DNA of 64,000 nucleotides from Pseudomonas sp. NKUCC02_KPG (lineage in GTDB: Bacteria > Pseudomonadota > Gammaproteobacteria > Pseudomonadales > Pseudomonadaceae): assembly GCF_019345465.1 (NCBI RefSeq), contig NZ_JAHKRC010000019.1, positions 1 through 64,000 on the forward strand, given 5' to 3'. This document shows positions 43,695 to 51,777 of this stretch, one piece after another; position 1 is the first letter of the stretch; each line of letters opens with the position of its first letter. The notes under the pieces were generated by a model. It searched no databases. It was not told where the DNA came from and saw only the letters and a program-made list of their open reading frames with translations. The position numbers and the translations under genes were made by a program.

Positions 43695-45150
43695 ACCAAG
43701 ACCTCCCGTCCCGCGTAATCAATGCAATGGAACTCATCGGTCCCCAGGAACCCGCCGCGTACGGCTTGGGCGCATCACCGGACTTTTTCCAGCCCGCGAT
43801 CAACTGGTCGCACCATTTCCATGCCGCTTCAATTTCATCTTTGCGTACAAACAGGTTCTGGTTGCCACGCATGACTTCGAGTAACAGACGCTCGTAGGCA
43901 TCCGGGATCCGCGCACTGCGATAAGTGTCGGAAAAATTCAATTGCAACGGACCGCTGCGCAGTTGCATGCCTTTGTCCAGGCCCTGCTCCTTGGTCATCA
44001 CACGCAAGGAAATACCCTCGTCCGGCTGCAGGCGAATGATCAGCTTGTTGCCGATTTGCAAACGCTGCTCCGGGGCGAAGATGTAGTGCGACGGTTCCTT
44101 GAAGTGGATCACGATCTGCGACAGCTTTTGTGGCATGCGCTTGCCGGTACGCAGGTAGAACGGCACACCCGCCCAACGCCAGTTACGGATATCGGCACGC
44201 AGCGCAACGAAGGTTTCGGTGTCGCTCTGGGTGTTGGAGTTTTCTTCCTCCAGATAACCCGGCACTGACTGGCCTTCGCTGTAACCTGCGATGTACTGGC
44301 CGCGCACCACTTGGGTGGTCAGGCCTTCGGCGCTGATCGGGGCCAGGGCCTTGAGCACTTTTACCTTTTCGTCGCGAATGCTGTCAGCCGACAGGTCCGC
44401 TGGCGGGTCCATCGCAATCAGGCACAGCAACTGCAGCAGGTGGTTTTGAATCATGTCGCGCAGCTGGCCGGCCTTGTCGAAATAACCCCAACGACCTTCG
44501 ATGCCCACTTTCTCGGCCACGGTGATTTCAACGTGGGAGATGTAGCGCTGGTTCCACTGGGTTTCGAACAGGCTGTTGGCAAAGCGCAATGCAATCAGGT
44601 TCTGGACCGTTTCTTTGCCCAGATAGTGGTCGATGCGGTAGGTGCGGTTCTCGGGGAAGAACTGCGCCACGGAGTCGTTTACCTTGCGCGACGACTCGAG
44701 GTCCGAGCCGATGGGCTTTTCCAGCACCACGCGGGTATTTTCAGCCAGGCCGACTTTCGACAGGTTCTCGCAAATGGCGCCGTAAACCGCAGCCGGTGTG
44801 GCGAAGTAGGCAATCAGGCGTTGTTCTGTTCCGGCAAGCTCTGCCAGAGGCACATAATCTTCAGTCTTGAAAAAATCCACATGCAGGTAGCTCAACCGAG
44901 CCAGGAAGCGGGTCAGCGCCTCAACTTCGATTTCCTTCTCGCCCAGATACTGGCGCAACTGGCTGTCGATGTGCGCCAGATGCGCAGTGGCTTCGCCCGG
45001 CTCACGGGCCAGGGCGAGAATGCGCGTATCCGCATGGAGCAGACCGGCGCGGTCCAGTTGGTATAAAGCAGGAAACAGCTTGCGCAAGGCCAAATCGCCA
45101 AGGGCGCCGAACAAGGCAAAGGTGCACGGTTCAACCGTAATCGAAGGCAT
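43681..45150 (-). CDS. zwf: Glucose-6-phosphate 1-dehydrogenase
   Basis: Protein of 489 residues. NADP-binding GALGDLALRKLFPAL, active-site YRIDHYLGKETVQNL and the RFANSLFETQWN segment are present. It makes 6-phosphogluconolactone and NADPH. First gene of the zwf-pgl-eda operon, divergent from hexR, with a HexR-type box about 65 bases before its ATG. Confidence 0.95.
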   Translation of the reverse strand: MPSITVEPCTFALFGALGDLALRKLFPALYQLDRAGLLHADTRILALAREPGEATAHLAHIDSQLRQYLGEKEIEVEALTRFLARLSYLHVDFFKTEDYVPLAELAGTEQRLIAYFATPAAVYGAICENLSKVGLAENTRVVLEKPIGSDLESSRKVNDSVAQFFPENRTYRIDHYLGKETVQNLIALRFANSLFETQWNQRYISHVEITVAEKVGIEGRWGYFDKAGQLRDMIQNHLLQLLCLIAMDPPADLSADSIRDEKVKVLKALAPISAEGLTTQVVRGQYIAGYSEGQSVPGYLEEENSNTQSDTETFVALRADIRNWRWAGVPFYLRTGKRMPQKLSQIVIHFKEPSHYIFAPEQRLQIGNKLIIRLQPDEGISLRVMTKEQGLDKGMQLRSGPLQLNFSDTYRSARIPDAYERLLLEVMRGNQNLFVRKDEIEAAWKWCDQLIAGWKKSGDAPKPYAAGSWGPMSSIALITRDGRSWYGDI

Positions 45151-45215
45151 GATGTTTGTTCTTTTATCAAGTTAAGCTACAAATACCTTTTTTCAAGGCA
45201 TCACTCAAGGAAAAA

Positions 45216-45234
45216 TGTAGTAATAAACACAACA
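45216..45234. promoter_or_regulatory. Candidate HexR operator
   Basis: TGTAGT-AATAAAC-ACAACA in the zwf-hexR divergent promoter is close to the palindromic TTGT-N7/8-ACAA class bound by HexR in pseudomonads. Its place suggests repression of zwf-pgl-eda relieved by 2-keto-3-deoxy-6-phosphogluconate. Confidence 0.65.
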
Positions 45235-45346
45235 TTTTCTCAAAATACAGATTCCTGCTAGTGGTCATCACAGGCCACCAGTAGGATAGGCCACCTTCCA
45301 GAACCGCTTTAGAGCGGTTCTTGCATCGCTGACCCAAGGATCATAA

Positions 45347-46216
45347 ATGGACCGCGTGCGAAATTTACTCGAACAGATCAAGGGCCGCCTCGAAGACCTG
45401 AACAAGGCCGAGCGCAAAGTGGCTGAAATCATTTTGCAGAACCCGCAGCAGGCAACCCGATTCAGCATCGCAGCACTGGCTCAGGCGGCTTCGGTCAGCG
45501 AGCCGACGGTTAACCGTTTCTGCCGTTCATTTGGCGTCAGCGGCTACCCTGAACTGAAGCTGCAACTGGCACAAAGCCTGGCCAGCGGCGCAGCCTATGT
45601 CAGCCGCGCGGTCGAAGCCGACGACAATCCCGAAGCCTACACCCAAAAGATTTTCGGCAGCGCCATTGCCTCACTGGACAGCGCTTGCCAGGCATTGGAC
45701 CCGAACCTTATCAGCCGCGCCGTCGACTTGCTGATCCAGGCCCGGCAAATCCACTTTTTTGGCCTGGGTGCTTCGGCTCCGGTGGCGCTGGATGCACAAC
45801 ACAAGTTCTTTCGTTTCAACCTGGCGGTCACCGCCCATGCCGACGTATTGATGCAACGCATGATCGCGTCCGTGGCCCATACCGGTGAGTTGTTCGTGAT
45901 TATTTCCTACACCGGACGCACCCGCGAGCTGGTGGAAGTGGCGCGCATTGCGCGAGCCAACGGCGCTTCAGTGCTGGGCCTGACGGCAGAAAACTCGCCA
46001 CTGGCCAAGGCCAGTACCCTGAGCCTGAACATTCCACTGCCCGAAGACACCGACATCTATATGCCGATGACCTCGCGCATCATCCAGCTCACCGTACTCG
46101 ATGTACTTGCCACCGGCATGACCCTGCGCCGGGGCGTGGACTTCCAGCCGCACCTGCGCAAAATCAAGGAAAGCCTCAATGCCAGCCGCTACCCGGTAGG
46201 CGACGAGTTCAACTGA
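45347..46216 (+). CDS. hexR: RpiR-family repressor HexR
   Basis: Protein of 289 residues: N-terminal RpiR HTH (AALAQAASVSEPTVNRFCRS) and C-terminal SIS sugar-phosphate-binding domain (IHFFGLGASAPVALDAQHKF, VIISYTGRTRELVEVA). It represses glucose-metabolism operons (zwf, edd, gap) until KDPG binds. AAGGATC precedes the ATG. In P. aeruginosa the next genes are those of glucose uptake; here a Tc toxin pair intervenes. Confidence 0.94.
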   Translation: MDRVRNLLEQIKGRLEDLNKAERKVAEIILQNPQQATRFSIAALAQAASVSEPTVNRFCRSFGVSGYPELKLQLAQSLASGAAYVSRAVEADDNPEAYTQKIFGSAIASLDSACQALDPNLISRAVDLLIQARQIHFFGLGASAPVALDAQHKFFRFNLAVTAHADVLMQRMIASVAHTGELFVIISYTGRTRELVEVARIARANGASVLGLTAENSPLAKASTLSLNIPLPEDTDIYMPMTSRIIQLTVLDVLATGMTLRRGVDFQPHLRKIKESLNASRYPVGDEFN

Positions 46217-46265
46217 TAGCCTCGCTACGTTCCTAAGCGGCTACACATTCACCGCCTGCCCGCTT

Positions 46266-46411
46266 TTGTAGCCGCTGCCGCAGGCTGCGATCGGCCGCGT
46301 AGCGGTCGTTAAACCGCAATACACGGTTTGCCTGATTAAACTGGGAGGCTGACTTTACGACGGCTGCGCCGCCGATCGCAGCCTCGCTACGCTCCTCGGC
46401 GGCTACAAATA
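46266..46411. repeat. Dispersed inverted repeats, second family
   Basis: ttgtagccgctgccgcaggc (46266-46285) is paired with an inverted relative ending cctcggcggctacaaa (46395-46410); a third partial copy (gcctcgctacgttcctaagc) lies at 46220-46239 just after hexR. Same family as 34361-34449. Confidence 0.7.
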
Positions 46412-46535
46412 CGACTACCGTGCCAGCCGACAAGCGGCAGCGCCCTGCTCTTCCCCCCCTCCTCTTTCCAGCCCCTGTTTTCTAAAGCAATCGCTCCCTT
46501 ACCGCCTATAAAGCTGTAGTTCCAAAGACGTTTAA

Positions 46536-46571
46536 CTGTCAGATATGACAGGTTACAGCTGTCGAAAACAG
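46536..46571. promoter_or_regulatory. Two inverted repeats upstream of the Tc genes
   Basis: CTGTCA-GATA-TGACAG (46536-46551) is a perfect palindrome; CTGT-CGAAA-ACAG follows at 46559-46571. They lie 125-160 bases before the TcB start. A regulator-binding role is inferred from symmetry only. Confidence 0.45.
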
Positions 46572-46697
46572 TCATAACGTGAACACCTCGGGGTCATTTT
46601 TTGAAACGGGGTTCAGACGTTGCTGCGTCTGCTGCTCCTGCCCCTACACATTCAGATCGATCTATCTGAAAAGTCCCCGTGGCAGGAGCTCATGATC

Positions 46698-49600
46698 ATG
46701 GCCCAAGAACCGCTCAGTATTTCCGCACCCTCACTGCCTAAAGGCGGCGGCGCCATTCAAAGCATTGGCAAGGGCTGGGGAGCCGTAGGTTTTACCGGTG
46801 CCGCTTCATTGGCAATCCCGCTGCCCATTACTCCAGGTCGCGGTTATGCCCCCGCACTAAGCCTGAGCTACAGCAGTGGCGGTGGGCGCACCGAGTTTGG
46901 TCAGGGCTGGTCCATCAACCGCCCCTCGATCAGCCGGCAAACCAGTCTGCAAACACCTCAGTTCGAGCCCGACTCCAATGGCCATTTGGCCGAGCCGGTT
47001 TACCTCTCCTCCAGTGGCGATGTGTTATTGGCGCAACGGGATGCCAGCGGCCAGATCATCACCCGAGACACTTCACTGTTTCGCGACCGACAGCTGCCTG
47101 AAAACTATCAAGTGACCGCTTACCGTCCACGGGTAGAAGGCGACTTCAGCACGTTCGAACACTATGTCGGTGCAACCGACTCGTTCTGGTTGATCCAGCT
47201 CGCGGACGGCAGCGTTCATGTGTACGGCCACAGTCACAACGCCCGCCTGCAACACCTGCGGGGCGCCTCGACCTGGGTGGCCGAGTGGCTTCTTGAAGAG
47301 TCGGTCGCCGCCAATGGCGAGCACGTGCTGTACGAATACATCTCTGAGAACGATGCATCGCTGAACACACTGACCGGTCCAGTAGCCGATACCTGGCTAG
47401 GCCGCGACAGCAGCACCCATCGTTACCTGCAACGGGTGCGATACGGCAACCTGACAGGGGATCGGGTGCCCTTCTTGCTGCAAAAGCCGGTGGTACCCAC
47501 CTGGCTGTTTGATCTGGTCTTCGACTATGGCGAATGTGATGCCCGACTGACGGTCAAGCCCCTGTACCCCCAAACCCCGGGTACGCAGTGGCCGCTGCGG
47601 GCCGATCCGGTCAGCAATTACCGCTACGGGTTCGAAGAGCGCACGCTGCGACTGTGCCATCAGGTGCTGATGTTCCATTGGTGCGCCGATGGTCCGGACA
47701 ATAGCGGCCCTGTCCTGCTCCAGGGCGAGCCCTCGCTGGTACAGCGCCTGCAACTGGAATACCGCCAGGAACCGGCCGTGTCCTTGCTGACCGCGGCCCA
47801 CGTCATCGGCTATGTCGGGCAAGAAGCGCAATTCAACCCGCCGCAAGAGTTCGACTACACCCCCTTCACTTTCACCCCGGAGTCCGCAACGTTCTCACCG
47901 TTTTTTACCGAGCAGACGCCCCCCCAGAGCCCTGGCATCGATGCCGATAACTACCAGTTGGTGGATCTGTTTGGCGACGGATTGGCCGGGATCCTCTATC
48001 GCCTGCAAAACGCCTGGTACTACCGTCGCCCCATCCGTCATCCGATGCCCGGCCCGAATAAAAACGCGGTGAGTTACGCGGCCCAGGAGCAGCTCAAACA
48101 GATTCCGGTCGCCAACAACAACTCGCCAACGCTGCAGGTGCTCACCGACATCAACGGTGACGGCAAGCTCGACTGGCTGGTGGCCCAACCGTCCTTAGCG
48201 GGGTTTTTCACCCTGGATACCGACCAGCAATGGAACCACTTCACGCCCTACGCGGCCTTCCCCACCGAGTTTTTCCACCCGCAGGCACAGCTGGCCAGCC
48301 TGATGGGAAACGGCCTGTCGGACCTGGCAATGATCGGGACCCGCAGCGTGCGCTTGTATGTGAATTTGAAAGACAAGGGCTTCGACAACCCCGTCGACGT
48401 CAGCCGCTCAAGCTCTGAGACGCCTTTGCCCGCGGTCAGTGACCAACGCTGCGAACTGATGGCGTTCAGTGACATGCTGGGCTCCGGGCAGCAGCATTTG
48501 ATCCATATCACCGCCCAATCCGTGCGCTGCTTCCCGAACCTGGGGCGCGGCCGATTTGGCGAACCGGTCAACTTTGGCAAGCTGGACTTTGCGGGCGAGT
48601 TCAACCCTGCCCATGTCCGCCTCGCCGACCTGGACGGTTCGGGCGCGGTCGACATCCTGTACCTGCAAAGTGATTCGGTGCAGGTTTTCATGAACCTCAG
48701 CGGACACGGGTTCGCCGCCCCTGTCACGATCACTTTGCCTGAAGGACTGAAGTACGAGTCCTTGACCCGAGTCAGCGTGGCCGACCTGCAAGGGCTGGGC
48801 TGCTCCAGCCTGGTCGTGACCAGCAGTACCCACAGCACCCAGCTGCGACCCGAGCATTGGCGCTGTGACTTTGTCGCTGGCAACAAACCGTATTTGCTGT
48901 GTGCCTCGGACAACAACATGGGCGCCGGGGGCGAGGTGGTGTATCGCTCATCGGCGCAGGAATGGCTGGACGAAAAAGCCCTGCTGCCAGATCCGTCCCT
49001 GGCCGTATCGGAATTGCCCTTCGCAATGCATCTGGTCAGCGAGCAGCGCCAGTTCGACCAGATTACCGGCAACCATTTGTCCCAGTTCTTTAGCTATCGG
49101 CACGGCTATTACGATGGCGTGGAACGGGAATTTCGCGGGTTTGGACTGCTGCTGCAAACCGACACCGAGGCTGTCACCAGCGATACCGAGGGCTACAGCG
49201 CACCCGTACAGAGCAAGACCTGGTTCCACACCGGCAAAACCTTGCATATGGACGTGCCTGATGCCTGGGCCGGTGATATCCAACTGGCACCGCTGGGCAA
49301 CACCCTGTGTACCCAACACATTGATGGCACCGAGCAAACGCACACTGACTGGGATGCCCCGACACTGCGCGACGCGGCCAGAACCTTGAGCGGCTCGGTG
49401 TTACGCGCCGAAACTCTGGGCGTCGATGGCAACGCCGTGCCTTACAGCGTCACGCAAAGCCGGTTTGGCGTTCGCCTGCTGCAAGCGCGCTCCGACGTTG
49501 CGCCTTACAGCGTCATGCTGGGGTTTGTCATCGAGCAACGCAGCCTGCAGTACGAGCGCCTGGCCGATGACCCGCTTTGCCAGCACCAAATCACCCTGGC

Positions 49601-51611
49601 CATTGATGACTATGGCACTGTCAGCCACGGCGTCAGCGTCGCCTATGCCCGCCGTGCCAGCGCACAACCGCCCTATCCCGACGATGAAGAGCACGCCCAT
49701 TTGCGGCGCTGGTGGATGGATGCCAGGGATGACGCCCAACTGTGCTTCTACCTGAGCGAGATGCGTGAACGGGTCTTGCATATCCACCAGACCGATTACC
49801 TGCGATTGGGCCTGCCCTACCGCAGCCAGGCGAGCGCCTATGTTGTGCCCGCTGACGATCCGTCGGTCGACGTCATCGGTTACGAAGCCTTTCTTGGTCC
49901 GCAATCGCCATTGGGCAAAGACCCGGCCAACGGCCAGCGCATGCTGGCGGGCCAGAGCCGCGTGCAATACCAGGGCTGCACGGACGGCACGGTGAACTTC
50001 GATGCGCTGCCTGAATACAGCGAACAGGGCCAGCTGGATGCCGCTGCCCTGCAAGCCTACGTCGTGAAAGATGATCAGGGCGCAGACAAAAACCTGTTGG
50101 GCAGCACCCCTGGCGAGGTGAAAGCCCGACTCGAAACAGCGGGCTATGTCGATGTCGGACTGTGGCGGCCAACCAGCAATACCGTTGACACGTCCACCAG
50201 CCTTTGGGCAGCGCGCACGGGATACACAACCTTTGCCGGGGTCGAGCATTTCAACACGGTGCTTGAGCAAAAAGCGGTCGCATGGGTCAAGCCATCGAAG
50301 GTCAGTTATGACAGCCTCTGGCTATTGCCTGTCAGATTCACGGCACCTGACGACGGCGTGACCGATGCAGTCCATGACTACAGCACGTTGCAGGTCAAAT
50401 GGATTCGCGACCCCAATCAGAATGTCAGCCAGGCCCGCTACGACGGGATGGGCCGTGTGGTGCTGACCACCTTCTGGGGCACCGAATGGGACGAAGGCAC
50501 CCAAGCCGTTAAAGAGGTCGGCTTTGGCAACATGGACAGTCATTCGTGGGTGCCGGCAAGCGCCGCCCAGGCCATTGCCGACAGCTCGGTCATGGGCGAT
50601 CTGGCAACCGCACTCTTCTACGAAAGCAGTAGCTGGATGGGCCAAGCCCCGCCGGACCTGTTACCCAACGGAGTTGAGCTGGGCGTGCTGATGCCCTCCG
50701 GACATTTGCGTGCCAGTGCGCGCAAGCGCCTGGCCAAGGGTGATTACCCTGTAAGCCAGATTCCGGCCCAGACCTGCTCAGCCTTGCTGGCCCTGCCTCG
50801 CGAACCGGCACACAGTGCCGTTCTGCAAGCTGACCGCTATCCGGGGGATCCCGATAAACAGGTGAGGATGTCGCTGAGCGCCTCGGATGGTTTTGGCCGT
50901 GCCTTGCAAAGCAAACAGAAAGTCGAACCGGGCCTGGCCTACGCCGTCGACGACGACAAGGGCAACCTGATAACCCAGGGCGGTGAACCGGTTCAAGTGC
51001 AGGCCACCGAGCGCTGGTGCGTCAGTGAGCGTGTGGAATACAACAACAAAGGGCTGGCCGTTCGCATCTACCGGCCTTATTTCGCGAACCAATACCGTTA
51101 CATCAACGATGAGTCGTTCCGCCAGTTCGGCTACAGCGACCAGCAGTTCTATGACCCCCTGGGGCGCCCCACCAAAACCATTACCGCCAGTGGCTATTGG
51201 CGCCGCCAGACGTACATGAACTGGTACACCATTGCCGAGGATGAGAACGACCTGTATCAAGAGGCACTGGAACACCCGAGAGTCGCCAGCGTATTGCAGG
51301 CGCGCGGCAACCGGCTCGATCCGATGCAAGCCCTTGAAGGCGCAACGGTGCGGGTTGAGTACCCGGGCATGCTGGCCACCGACAGCATTACGATGAGCTG
51401 GAGTGGTGTCGCCGGTGCAGGCTCACCTTCGCTGGCAGCAAAACAAGGCAGTGCGACAGGTCGAGTGCTGTTTGATATTCCAAAAACAGCCGTGGCTGCC
51501 AACATCGGCAAAACGGTGGAAGTGGCCTATACCGTGACACGCACAAGCGAGGTGCTCAATTCGCAGGTCCTTGATCTGAACATTGCGACGTCCCCCCCGC
51601 CAGCTACCTGA
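46698..51611 (+). CDS. tcB: Insecticidal toxin complex TcB component
   Basis: Open frame of 1637 residues from ATG 46698 (GGAG nine bases upstream; ATG 46692 also possible). The N terminus (PLSISAPSLPKGGGAIQSIG, then LPITPGRGYAPALSLSYSSG) is the SpvB domain; FG-GAP-like beta-propeller repeats (VLTDINGDGKLDWLVAQPS, LADLDGSGAVDILYL) and the TcdB mid domains with RHS/YD elements follow. TcB binds TcC to form the cocoon that holds the toxic domain. After residue ~1530 there is an extra Ig-like module (EYPGMLATDSITMSWSG; AANIGKTVEVAYTVTR). The frame stops at a C7 tract (51592-51598); a one-base shift would give about 43 more residues. No TcA gene is in the window. Confidence 0.88.
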   Translation: MAQEPLSISAPSLPKGGGAIQSIGKGWGAVGFTGAASLAIPLPITPGRGYAPALSLSYSSGGGRTEFGQGWSINRPSISRQTSLQTPQFEPDSNGHLAEPVYLSSSGDVLLAQRDASGQIITRDTSLFRDRQLPENYQVTAYRPRVEGDFSTFEHYVGATDSFWLIQLADGSVHVYGHSHNARLQHLRGASTWVAEWLLEESVAANGEHVLYEYISENDASLNTLTGPVADTWLGRDSSTHRYLQRVRYGNLTGDRVPFLLQKPVVPTWLFDLVFDYGECDARLTVKPLYPQTPGTQWPLRADPVSNYRYGFEERTLRLCHQVLMFHWCADGPDNSGPVLLQGEPSLVQRLQLEYRQEPAVSLLTAAHVIGYVGQEAQFNPPQEFDYTPFTFTPESATFSPFFTEQTPPQSPGIDADNYQLVDLFGDGLAGILYRLQNAWYYRRPIRHPMPGPNKNAVSYAAQEQLKQIPVANNNSPTLQVLTDINGDGKLDWLVAQPSLAGFFTLDTDQQWNHFTPYAAFPTEFFHPQAQLASLMGNGLSDLAMIGTRSVRLYVNLKDKGFDNPVDVSRSSSETPLPAVSDQRCELMAFSDMLGSGQQHLIHITAQSVRCFPNLGRGRFGEPVNFGKLDFAGEFNPAHVRLADLDGSGAVDILYLQSDSVQVFMNLSGHGFAAPVTITLPEGLKYESLTRVSVADLQGLGCSSLVVTSSTHSTQLRPEHWRCDFVAGNKPYLLCASDNNMGAGGEVVYRSSAQEWLDEKALLPDPSLAVSELPFAMHLVSEQRQFDQITGNHLSQFFSYRHGYYDGVEREFRGFGLLLQTDTEAVTSDTEGYSAPVQSKTWFHTGKTLHMDVPDAWAGDIQLAPLGNTLCTQHIDGTEQTHTDWDAPTLRDAARTLSGSVLRAETLGVDGNAVPYSVTQSRFGVRLLQARSDVAPYSVMLGFVIEQRSLQYERLADDPLCQHQITLAIDDYGTVSHGVSVAYARRASAQPPYPDDEEHAHLRRWWMDARDDAQLCFYLSEMRERVLHIHQTDYLRLGLPYRSQASAYVVPADDPSVDVIGYEAFLGPQSPLGKDPANGQRMLAGQSRVQYQGCTDGTVNFDALPEYSEQGQLDAAALQAYVVKDDQGADKNLLGSTPGEVKARLETAGYVDVGLWRPTSNTVDTSTSLWAARTGYTTFAGVEHFNTVLEQKAVAWVKPSKVSYDSLWLLPVRFTAPDDGVTDAVHDYSTLQVKWIRDPNQNVSQARYDGMGRVVLTTFWGTEWDEGTQAVKEVGFGNMDSHSWVPASAAQAIADSSVMGDLATALFYESSSWMGQAPPDLLPNGVELGVLMPSGHLRASARKRLAKGDYPVSQIPAQTCSALLALPREPAHSAVLQADRYPGDPDKQVRMSLSASDGFGRALQSKQKVEPGLAYAVDDDKGNLITQGGEPVQVQATERWCVSERVEYNNKGLAVRIYRPYFANQYRYINDESFRQFGYSDQQFYDPLGRPTKTITASGYWRRQTYMNWYTIAEDENDLYQEALEHPRVASVLQARGNRLDPMQALEGATVRVEYPGMLATDSITMSWSGVAGAGSPSLAAKQGSATGRVLFDIPKTAVAANIGKTVEVAYTVTRTSEVLNSQVLDLNIATSPPPAT

Positions 51612-51739
51612 TGCAACTGGCTGACGGCAGCACGTTCACGGTGATTTTCAAAGTCGCATTCTCGGGTAGCGATGAAACACAGGCGTTAGCGCTCCCCTTG
51701 AAAAAACTGGTCATTCTTGACAGTACAAATGCCTCGTAA
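51592..51739 (+). other. Out-of-frame 3' end of the TcB gene
   Basis: After the C7 tract the +1-C frame reads ASYLMQLADGSTFTVIFKVA and goes on to a TAA at 51737-51739, just before tcC. The content fits the end of the Ig-like module that precedes it. So the gene very probably ended at 51739 (1680 residues) and is broken by a single-base deletion in the C tract, or the sequence has an error there. Confidence 0.65.
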
Positions 51740-51777
51740 TGGACGACGAGTCTCGATAGCCAACGCAACAATCAGGT

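Larger units (their letters stand above)
46217..46697. other. Intergenic region between hexR and the Tc toxin genes
   Basis: No gene seen. The first 195 bases are copies of the second dispersed repeat family; then 46430-46600 is A/T-richer and carries two small inverted repeats that may control the toxin genes. Confidence 0.65.

Noticed and set aside
46217..46697. A TcA gene or secretion gene next to the Tc pair
   Set aside because: No TcA-like coding sequence exists anywhere in the window; the space left of tcB is repeats and promoter.
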